Made by a program: the position numbers and the translations under genes
Notes under the pieces: generated by a model
The model's input: the letters and a program-made list of their open reading frames with translations, nothing else
Told to the model about the DNA's origin: nothing
The model's database searches: none
Shown here: positions 1-5,540 of the stretch, piece after piece
Layout of the letters: every line of letters begins with the position of its first letter
Numbering within the stretch: position 1 is the first letter of the stretch
NCBI GenBank assembly: GCA_002721375.1
Contig: PBKH01000001.1
Location: forward strand, 42,548 to 48,087
DNA: 5,540 bases
Direction: 5' to 3'
Source: Verrucomicrobiales bacterium
Lineage (GTDB): Bacteria > Verrucomicrobiota > Verrucomicrobiia > Limisphaerales > UBA1096

Positions 1-16
1 AAAAGGTTCTTTTTTG

Positions 17-24
17 GGAGGTGA
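17..24 (+). promoter_or_regulatory. Perfect Shine-Dalgarno-like sequence, not placed for the downstream gene
   Basis: GGAGGTGA is fully complementary to the usual 3' end of bacterial 16S rRNA. The nearest start codon at normal spacing is the GTG at 31, nine bases after GGAGG, but that frame stops at TGA 49-51. The start of the large gene (GTG 64) is about 42 bases downstream, too far for direct use. The site may drive a short leader peptide, or it may be chance. It stands out because none of the three genes in the window has a Shine-Dalgarno sequence at its own start. Confidence 0.45.
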
Positions 25-30
25 AAAACT

Positions 31-51
31 GTGGTATCAGGTCTGCTTTGA
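31..51 (+). other. Six-codon mini-ORF (possible leader peptide)
   Basis: GTG GTA TCA GGT CTG CTT TGA would encode MVSGLL after the strong Shine-Dalgarno-like sequence at 17-24. It is in the same frame as the large gene, and its stop lies 12 bases before the GTG at 64, so termination and re-initiation (translational coupling) is conceivable. A second short frame, GTG 21 to TAA 69-71 (16 codons), overlaps the start of the large gene, but the Shine-Dalgarno sequence overlaps its start codon, making it less likely. Nothing beyond position and spacing supports translation of either. Confidence 0.2.
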
Positions 52-63
52 GTACGTTTATCT

Positions 64-3000
64 GTGACTAACCGCCTTATCATTACGGCAGCAATGACCT
101 TTTGGGTTGCCCTGGCCAAGGGCGTGATAGTGATCAATGAGATTCACCACGATCCCGACATCAAGACAGAGTTGACCGAATTCATTGAGCTCTACAATGC
201 CGGTGCTGAACCGGTAGACCTCAGCGGCTGGATGATCGAAGGCGCCGTGGATTTTACAATCCCGGACGGCATCCAACTTCGGGACGGAGCCTTTACCGTA
301 ATCGCGCACCGCCCCGAACACTTCAAGGCCAAGTTTGGTAGTTCGCCACTCGGACCTTGGAGAGGGAAACTCGACAACGATGGCGAGCGGATCGAGTTGC
401 GCAACGCAATCGGCCAGCTTGTGGATCGTGTAAGCTACCGACTCGGATTCCCCTGGCCAATCGTCGGCGATTCACCAGGTTACTCGATAGAGCTGATCCA
501 CCCAAAACTCAACAACAATGATGGCCATAACTGGAAACCGTCTGTTCGTAGTGACATTTCGATCAAGGCGAACACTCTCGTGGCCAAAGGCAGTTCGTGG
601 AAATATTTCAAGGGCAAACGCGAGGCCTCGACACCTCGCATGGCTTGGCGCAAGGCAGATTTCAACGACAGCACTTGGTTGACAGGGCGAACACCAATCG
701 GTTACGGGGAGAACTTCATTAAGACAAATTTGAACGACATGCGAAATGGCTACACTTCTGTTTACTTTCGAAAAAAGTTCACACTTAAGGATGCAAAAAA
801 AATAGGGTCGTTGAACTTGGCTTTGCAATTCGATGATGGCTTCAACATTTGGATCAACGGACGGCATGTCGCCGACAGCAATCTCTCAACAAAAGAGCCA
901 CGCTTCGGTACTAATGCTACTTCGGCGATTGAAAATCATGACTATGTTGAATTCGATCTTGCGGCGCCGGGTGGCTACCTCGTCGATGGCGAAAACATTG
1001 TGGCGATTCAGGCTCACAACGCATCAAAGGGGGGGAGCAGTGATTTCTTCATCGACGTCGAGTTGAAGGCGAGTGTCGGACCGGCCAATCGCGGCCCCAC
1101 CCCAGGTGCTCAAAATTCCGTGTTCGCCACCGAAGCACTCCCTCGATTGGCCGAAGTCGAACACTCGCCCAGACAGCCAAAAAGCGGAGAATCCGTTGTG
1201 ATCACTGCGTTGCCTAGTGAAGTAGTCGCCGACACAGAGGTTTTTGTCGAATACCAAGTCTTAAAAGCCGGCAGTTATGTATCGATAGATGATGCGGCTT
1301 ATGAGGAAAATTGGATCAAGCTTCCAATGAACGATCTTGGCCAAGCGGGGGATAATCGTGCCAAGGATGGCGTGTACTCGGCGACCGTTCCCAGAAACGC
1401 GCAGCGACATCGATGCCTGATTCGCTATCGAGTGTCAGTGAAGAACGATCTTGGCCAGATAGTCACCGCACCCTATCCCGATGATCCATCGCCCAACTTT
1501 GCCTACTTCTGCTATGACGGCGTGCCAAACTGGAGCGGCAGAACGAAGCCGGGTTCCAAGGTGATCGAATACGATCAAAAAACGCTCACCCGCGTGCCGG
1601 TCTATCATCTGATCTCGAAAAAAAACGATATCGAAAACAGCACTTGGAACGAACAGTATCGAGGTGACAATTATAAGTGGAAGGGTACACTGGTGTACGA
1701 TGGCATAGTGTACGACCACATCCGCTACCGTGCTCGTGGCGGCGTATGGCGCTATGCTATGGGAAAGAACATGTGGAAGTTTGACTTCAACCTTGGCCAC
1801 TCGTTCCAAGCGAAAGATCATTATGGTCGAAAGTACGACACACGCTGGGACAAGCTTAATTTTTCCGCATGCATCCAGCAGGGAAACTACCAACACCGGG
1901 GCGAACACGGAATGTTTGAAGCAGTCGGCTTCAAGCTGTTTGAATTAGCCGATGTCGAGGCACCCAAGACGCACTGGGTGCATTTCCGGATTATTGACGA
2001 TGAGGAGGAAACCGGACCCACCCAACACGACGGCGACTTCTGGGGACTCTATCTCGCGATCGAGCAGATGGATGGCCGATTTCTAGACGAACATAATTTA
2101 CCGGACGGCAACCTATACAAAATGGAGGGCGGCACCGGCGAGTTGAATAACCAAGGGCCAACAGCCATCACAGACAAATCCGATCTAAACACATACCTCA
2201 ACAGTTACAATGGCAACCCACCAGAAAATTGGTGGCGGCAAAATATGGACCTATCCCGATACTACAGCTATCGCACGATCGTCGAAGGTATCCACCATTA
2301 CGACATAGGTTATGGCAAAAATTATTTCTACTATCTCAACCCCGAGACACAACAATGGTCCACGCTACCATGGGATATTGATCTCACCTGGGCTAACAAC
2401 ATGTACGGAAATGGCAACGATCCGTTCAAAAGTAAGGTGCTTGGTAAAGCAGTCTTCAAGGTTGAGTATAGTAACCGCGCCCGCGAGATTCTCGACTTGT
2501 TGTTCAATGAAGACGAGGGCTACATGCTGATCGATGAGTTCGCAGCAATCATCGATGGGCCGACAGAGCAACGACCATCGATCGTAGATGCCGATCGGGC
2601 GATGTGGGATTACCACCCAATTATGTCGTCCGGAAAAGTGAACGGCAGCAAGGCCGGCAAGGGTCGATTTTACCAGAAGGCGCGTACAAAAGATTTCCCT
2701 GGCATGATTGACATCATGAAGAATTACATTCGCAGTCGCAGTAATTTCATACTCAAGTCTGCCGCACGTGATACAAAACATCCTGATCAGCCAACGATAA
2801 AATACTTAGGAAGCGACGGATATCCGGCGAACGATCTGTTGTTTCGAAGCTCAGCATTCTCAGACCGAAGCGGGAAGTTCGCTGGCATGAAGTGGCGACT
2901 GGCCGAAGTAAGCGCACCGGACGCGCCACCGCATGATCCAACCCAACCACGCCCATACGAAATCAACGCAATCTGGGAATCGGATATACTAACCAATTTC

Positions 3001-4059
3001 TCAGAGGAAATCGTCCTGCCCTCCGGATTGGTTAAGGTTGGGCATTGGTATCGTGCACGTGTGCGGATGCTCGATAATACTCAACGCTGGAGCCACTGGT
3101 CAGCACCAGTGGAGTTTCAGGCTGGCGAACCAGATACCCTCAAAAGTCTAGAGATGCATCTTGTACTGAGCGAACTGATGTACAATGCTCCTGACGGACC
3201 CGACTACGATTATCTTGAACTTCATAATCGTAGCACCGACAGAAACCTCGATCTTAGCGGTGTGGTGATCAGCGGCGGAGTGCGGTTCACCATACAGACT
3301 GGTCTGACACTTCCGCCAGGGCAATACGCACTCATCATCGGCCACGAAGACAAGACCGCATTCCGGAATCATTACAACCTAACAGACGATATAATGATCC
3401 TAGGCACTTACGGAGGTAAACTGGCGAACAACGGTGAAACAATCCGTATGCAAGCCGCGGCCGAGGGAGCAATTCTCGTAACCCTGAATTACAGCGATGA
3501 CGATAATTGGCCGCAAACAGCCGACGGCGAAGGACATTCGCTTGTACCCACTGCGCTGGATGCAACCAAACAGTCGATTGGATTACTCAACAGCCCGGAA
3601 GGTTGGAAATCCAGCTCTCTCAAAGGCGGTTCACCAGGTGTTAAAGAAGCCAAGCTGGCCCAAGATACCGATGGAGATGGGCTACCCAATGTTTGGGAGT
3701 TAGTCCATGGATTGAATCCTTCAATAGATGATTCTTTTGCCGATCCCGACGAAGATGGTGCAACTAACATCCACGAATACTTTACAAACACCGATCCGAC
3801 AAACCCAGCAAGCCGTCTGGAACTGACGCTTGGGATTGACGAAACAGGCCAGTTCGAGGCCGTATTCTACATTAGGGCTGGTTGCTCCTACATGCTGGAA
3901 TCGGCTGAATCCGTAACCGGCCCGTGGAGCGCGATGGCTGATAATATCTTTTTTCTCGGAAATGGCGTCGATATGGAAATCCGCCGAGTGCCAGTGGACA
4001 TAAAAAGCGGCGACCGGAAGCGATTCTTTAGGCTAAAGGTTAAGCGTTTGGCGGAATGA
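64..4059 (+). CDS. Secreted multidomain lamin-tail / CotH kinase-like protein, 1331 aa
   Basis: Probable exported surface or extracellular protein; its substrate is unknown. Residues 1-20 look like a signal peptide: R4, a hydrophobic stretch 5-18, and possible cleavage after ALA (16-18) or AKG (18-20). Domains in order: lamin-tail domain ~21-160 (INEIHHDP, FIELYNAG, DLSGW); galactose-binding-like beta-sandwich ~165-338 (DSTW, YGEN, DDGFNIWING); Ig-like linker ~355-490 ending in NFAYFCYDGVP; CotH-type kinase-like domain ~505-895; fibronectin-III-like segment ~908-1025 (WYRARVRMLDNTQRWSHWSAP); second lamin-tail domain ~1033-1195; two EF-hand-like calcium loops at 1201-1212 and 1227-1238; C-terminal beta domain ~1250-1331 ending in RKRFFRLKV. 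The CotH part shows IRYRARGG (553-560), GLYLAIEQMDG (661-671), NLYK (683-686), KNYFYYLNP (752-760) and LPWDIDLTW (768-776), with D771 and D773 as likely metal-binding acidic residues. GTG 64 is the first start after an in-frame stop at 49-51; ATG 94 (residue 11) would remove the positive n-region of the signal peptide. No Shine-Dalgarno sequence precedes GTG 64. Domain names are recognised by pattern; a role in phosphorylation is family knowledge from spore-coat CotH and is unproven here. Confidence 0.93.
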   Translation: MTNRLIITAAMTFWVALAKGVIVINEIHHDPDIKTELTEFIELYNAGAEPVDLSGWMIEGAVDFTIPDGIQLRDGAFTVIAHRPEHFKAKFGSSPLGPWRGKLDNDGERIELRNAIGQLVDRVSYRLGFPWPIVGDSPGYSIELIHPKLNNNDGHNWKPSVRSDISIKANTLVAKGSSWKYFKGKREASTPRMAWRKADFNDSTWLTGRTPIGYGENFIKTNLNDMRNGYTSVYFRKKFTLKDAKKIGSLNLALQFDDGFNIWINGRHVADSNLSTKEPRFGTNATSAIENHDYVEFDLAAPGGYLVDGENIVAIQAHNASKGGSSDFFIDVELKASVGPANRGPTPGAQNSVFATEALPRLAEVEHSPRQPKSGESVVITALPSEVVADTEVFVEYQVLKAGSYVSIDDAAYEENWIKLPMNDLGQAGDNRAKDGVYSATVPRNAQRHRCLIRYRVSVKNDLGQIVTAPYPDDPSPNFAYFCYDGVPNWSGRTKPGSKVIEYDQKTLTRVPVYHLISKKNDIENSTWNEQYRGDNYKWKGTLVYDGIVYDHIRYRARGGVWRYAMGKNMWKFDFNLGHSFQAKDHYGRKYDTRWDKLNFSACIQQGNYQHRGEHGMFEAVGFKLFELADVEAPKTHWVHFRIIDDEEETGPTQHDGDFWGLYLAIEQMDGRFLDEHNLPDGNLYKMEGGTGELNNQGPTAITDKSDLNTYLNSYNGNPPENWWRQNMDLSRYYSYRTIVEGIHHYDIGYGKNYFYYLNPETQQWSTLPWDIDLTWANNMYGNGNDPFKSKVLGKAVFKVEYSNRAREILDLLFNEDEGYMLIDEFAAIIDGPTEQRPSIVDADRAMWDYHPIMSSGKVNGSKAGKGRFYQKARTKDFPGMIDIMKNYIRSRSNFILKSAARDTKHPDQPTIKYLGSDGYPANDLLFRSSAFSDRSGKFAGMKWRLAEVSAPDAPPHDPTQPRPYEINAIWESDILTNFSEEIVLPSGLVKVGHWYRARVRMLDNTQRWSHWSAPVEFQAGEPDTLKSLEMHLVLSELMYNAPDGPDYDYLELHNRSTDRNLDLSGVVISGGVRFTIQTGLTLPPGQYALIIGHEDKTAFRNHYNLTDDIMILGTYGGKLANNGETIRMQAAAEGAILVTLNYSDDDNWPQTADGEGHSLVPTALDATKQSIGLLNSPEGWKSSSLKGGSPGVKEAKLAQDTDGDGLPNVWELVHGLNPSIDDSFADPDEDGATNIHEYFTNTDPTNPASRLELTLGIDETGQFEAVFYIRAGCSYMLESAESVTGPWSAMADNIFFLGNGVDMEIRRVPVDIKSGDRKRFFRLKVKRLAE

Positions 4060-4066
4060 AGATTTA

Positions 4067-4095
4067 CCGCTATCTTCCCTGAGCGCCGATAGCGG
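4067..4095 (+). terminator. Hairpin after the CotH/LTD gene, possible terminator
   Basis: CCGCTATC (4067-4074) and GATAGCGG (4088-4095) form a perfect 8-bp stem with a 13-base loop, starting seven bases after the stop codon at 4057-4059. The stem is followed by ATAATTTAACA rather than a clean T-run, so intrinsic termination would be weak. It could instead act as an mRNA 3'-end stabiliser. The position directly after a long gene and before an independent-looking promoter box favours a transcript end. Confidence 0.4.
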
Positions 4096-4119
4096 ATAAT
4101 TTAACAAAATGGCTAATGT

Positions 4120-4132
4120 TGTGTTAAACACA
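4120..4132. promoter_or_regulatory. 13-base palindrome, possible operator
   Basis: TGTGTT-A-AACACA is a perfect inverted repeat around one central base. It abuts the TATACT box at 4133-4138 and ends 11 bases before the ATG at 4144, a location where a repressor dimer would block initiation. It is short and AT-rich, so chance is a real alternative, and no regulator gene lies in the window. Confidence 0.25.
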
Positions 4133-4138
4133 TATACT
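4133..4138 (+). promoter_or_regulatory. Candidate -10 box for the 140-aa gene
   Basis: TATACT matches the sigma-70 -10 consensus at five of six positions. With normal spacing, transcription would start at about 4144-4146, which is the ATG itself, implying a leaderless or nearly leaderless mRNA. No good -35 is present: TGGCTA at 4110-4115 (17-base spacing) matches TTGACA at only three positions. TTAACA at 4101-4106 matches better but lies 26 bases away. Confidence 0.25.
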
Positions 4139-4143
4139 GAATA

Positions 4144-4566
4144 ATGGACATACAAGTGGCAGTGCTGTGTGATGCAGCGACGGATTACAAAGGCAAGCTG
4201 AACCTGCTCGGCACATTCAACTCGGTCTACACACGGGAATTGCCCGCCAATTACCCTCAATGTTCGATCGTTCTCCGCGTAGTATTCAAGCGCGTAGAAG
4301 AAGGCTCGCACAAGCTTCGGATCAACTTCGTCGATGAGGACGGCAAATTCGTGATGCCAAGCATTGAACTACCGTTCGAGGTAAACGTCCCAGCTGATGA
4401 TAGTTTTCTATACCGCAATTTTGTGCTCAACATCCAGCGACTAAAGTTTGAAAAATTTGGCCAGCATGCTGTGGACATTGCAATTGATGGGCGGCAGGAG
4501 GCCAGTATACCACTTGAAGTGAAACAACTTCCCGGGGAGGAACATGACGACGAAAAATCATCATGA
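4144..4566 (+). CDS. Small cytoplasmic protein resembling DUF6941, 140 aa
   Basis: No biochemical function is known to me. The N-terminus MDIQVAVLCDAATDYKGKLN, followed by LLGTFNSVY, and the later VLRVVFKRVEEGSHKLRINFVDEDGK resemble the DUF6941 group of short bacterial proteins, which typically open with a '..CDAA....GKLN.LG.F..' block followed by beta strands. This assignment is from memory of the pattern. There is no signal peptide or membrane segment, and predicted strands alternate throughout, suggesting a compact beta-rich cytosolic fold. The C-terminus is acidic and probably disordered (GEEHDDEKSS, 131-140). The start is well fixed: an in-frame TGA at 4138-4140 leaves ATG 4144 as the only conventional start before the conserved N-terminus. 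No Shine-Dalgarno sequence is present. It sits between two exported-protein genes (gaps of 84 and 69 bases) and may be a separate transcription unit; I see no domain linking it to them. Confidence 0.88.
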   Translation: MDIQVAVLCDAATDYKGKLNLLGTFNSVYTRELPANYPQCSIVLRVVFKRVEEGSHKLRINFVDEDGKFVMPSIELPFEVNVPADDSFLYRNFVLNIQRLKFEKFGQHAVDIAIDGRQEASIPLEVKQLPGEEHDDEKSS

Positions 4567-4616
4567 ATATTTTATATCTTCGACTCATCTGGCTGTGGCA
4601 AGAACAACCACTGATA

Positions 4617-4635
4617 GCAAAACAAAAAAACAATT
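4617..4635 (+). promoter_or_regulatory. A-rich leader without Shine-Dalgarno before GTG 4636
   Basis: The 19 bases before the GTG are mostly A, including a run of seven at 4624-4630, and contain no purine-rich GGAGG-like element. A-rich leaders are known to support initiation without a Shine-Dalgarno sequence in some bacteria, for example through low structure and ribosomal protein S1. That this operates here is inference. The rest of the 4567-4635 gap holds only a weak 4-bp inverted repeat (GTGG 4595-4598, CCAC 4608-4611) and an AT-rich patch at 4567-4578 that could contain a poor -10. Confidence 0.3.
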
Positions 4636-5540
4636 GTGAACATCGTTAACCGTTATTGCATCAGCTTATCATTGGGTTTGACCTTATGGACTATCCCGCA
4701 ATCGGCAAACGGAATTGAACTGATCAAGAAGGGAGACTTGTTAAAATACAAGAAGGGCACAAAGGAGGCCTCTTCACCGCGCTCGGCTTGGACGAAGCAG
4801 AATTTCTCAGATTCCACTTGGTTGCGTGGCCGTCAACCTTTCTACAGCAATGAGAAAGCAGACGACGGAACAAACCTATCCGACATGAAAGGCGGCTACT
4901 CCACCGTCTACCTAAGGGCGAAATTTCGAGTCGACGACCCCGATGCTCTTAGTTATGGAATGCTTGAGATCCAAGCCGATGACGGTTACGTGGCTTGGAT
5001 AAACGGCGCGGAAGTGGCTAATCTAAACAAACCCTCAACAACATTACGATACAGTTCCAAATCCACCAAGTCCAACAAGGAACCAATAAAGTGGCACGAG
5101 ACAACTCTCCACAACTTCGGTGAACTCACAGAGAAAGGCTGGAACGTGCTATGCGTCATGCTCCTGAACTTCAGCAAGTCGAACTGGGACGCCTACATCG
5201 ATGTCCGTTTATCTGCCAAAGAGAGCGAATTCGAACCTCCCGAGATTCTCTCCGTTTCTCCCAAGCCGGGCGAATTGACCTCTTTTGACTCCATGGCTGT
5301 AACCTTCAGCGAACCGATGTCAGGTGTGGATGCGGACGACCTCATGATTAATGATTATCCTGCCAGTAAACTGAATGTAAATGGCAACACATTCACTTTT
5401 CAATTTGACGAACCTGCCGCCGGGCATATCAACGTGTGGTGGGCACCCGGCCACGGCATCGGCGATCAGGCATTCCCTCCTAATGCATTTAATCCTGCAG
5501 GGAATTCCGGAGTTCATAAAGCAGTTTGGAGTTATGACCT
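4636..5540 (+). CDS. 5' part of a secreted beta-sandwich / Ig-like domain protein, cut by the window end
   Basis: The frame stays open to the window edge, giving 301 complete codons; the C-terminal part is not visible. Residues 1-26 look like a signal peptide (R6, hydrophobic 8-20, possible cleavage after ANG at 24-26). Residues ~31-195 form a beta-sandwich domain clearly related to residues ~175-338 of the 1331-aa protein upstream. Shared landmarks are KY.KG..EAS.PR.AW, F.DSTW..GR, NL.DM..GY..VY.R.KF, DDG...WING and a closing ID V.L.A strand. Residues ~202-301 are an Ig-like domain of the SbsA/Big_5 kind, with PEILSVSPKPGELTSFDSMA, VTFSEPMSGVDADDLMIN and FQFDEPAAGHINVWWAPGHGI. By analogy with similar proteins, the missing part may carry lamin-tail, CotH, LamG or further Ig-like domains. 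The start GTG 4636 is the first standard start after stops at 4612-4617, and it gives a sensible signal peptide. The role is unknown; a surface or secreted location is the only firm inference. Confidence 0.87.
   Translation, partial: MNIVNRYCISLSLGLTLWTIPQSANGIELIKKGDLLKYKKGTKEASSPRSAWTKQNFSDSTWLRGRQPFYSNEKADDGTNLSDMKGGYSTVYLRAKFRVDDPDALSYGMLEIQADDGYVAWINGAEVANLNKPSTTLRYSSKSTKSNKEPIKWHETTLHNFGELTEKGWNVLCVMLLNFSKSNWDAYIDVRLSAKESEFEPPEILSVSPKPGELTSFDSMAVTFSEPMSGVDADDLMINDYPASKLNVNGNTFTFQFDEPAAGHINVWWAPGHGIGDQAFPPNAFNPAGNSGVHKAVWSYD

Noticed and set aside
9..15. T-run near the window start as the tail of an upstream terminator
   Set aside because: No GC-rich inverted repeat is visible in the eight bases before it, and the upstream sequence lies outside the window.
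94..96. ATG 94 as the start of the large gene
   Set aside because: It has no better ribosome binding site than GTG 64, and it would delete the positively charged n-region and half of the hydrophobic core of the signal peptide.
1029..1035. Run of seven G, and runs of eight A at 795-802 and 1618-1625, as possible phase-variation tracts
   Set aside because: The runs are short and in frame within well-conserved domain sequence, and the frame is intact across all of them, so slippage-based switching is not supported.
1435..1908. A 157-codon open frame on the - strand inside the large gene (also 472-867 and 2365-2781 on the - strand)
   Set aside because: All lie wholly within the strongly supported 1331-aa reading frame, encode no recognisable domain and have Cys/His/Arg-rich compositions typical of antisense shadows.
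4033..4311. A 92-codon - strand frame crossing the gap between the first two genes
   Set aside because: It overlaps the conserved start of the 140-aa gene and the end of the large gene, and its translation shows no recognisable family features.
1..5540. A mobile element, CRISPR array, tRNA or toxin/defence system
   Set aside because: No transposase or integrase motifs, regularly spaced repeats, tRNA-like cloverleaf or defence-domain signatures were seen; the coding content is explained by the three genes.

Overview
The window most likely comes from a bacterium of the Verrucomicrobiota or a related PVC lineage. The basis is protein architecture, not any marker gene. The large gene strings together lamin-tail (LTD) domains, a beta-sandwich domain, a CotH-type kinase-like domain, a fibronectin-III-like segment and calcium loops. 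The last gene carries an Ig-like domain with the 'FSEPMSGVDADDLMIN' type of signature. I associate both combinations with large exported proteins of Verrucomicrobia and Planctomycetes. Base composition is moderate, and all supported genes lie on the + strand.

Layout. Bases 1-63 are a leader holding a perfect Shine-Dalgarno-like GGAGGTGA that does not fit the start of the gene that follows. Bases 64-4059 encode a 1331-residue, probably secreted multidomain CotH/LTD protein. The gap 4060-4143 holds an 8-bp-stem hairpin (possible terminator), a 13-base palindrome and a TATACT box placed so that transcription could begin at the next ATG. Bases 4144-4566 encode a small cytoplasmic-looking protein of 140 residues resembling the DUF6941 group. 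The gap 4567-4635 ends in an A-rich stretch without a Shine-Dalgarno sequence. From 4636 to the window end runs the 5' part of a second exported protein. It starts with the same beta-sandwich domain found near the N-terminus of the 1331-residue protein, followed by an Ig-like domain.

How they may fit together: the two exported proteins share a paralogous domain and look like parts of a cell-surface or extracellular protein set. The small middle gene has no signal peptide and no visible functional link to them. No mobile element, RNA gene, CRISPR array or obvious defence system is visible. The region looks like accessory surface-protein territory. Its most unusual points are the regulatory layout (unmatched perfect Shine-Dalgarno, possible leaderless gene) and the apparently intact kinase-like motifs in a secreted protein.
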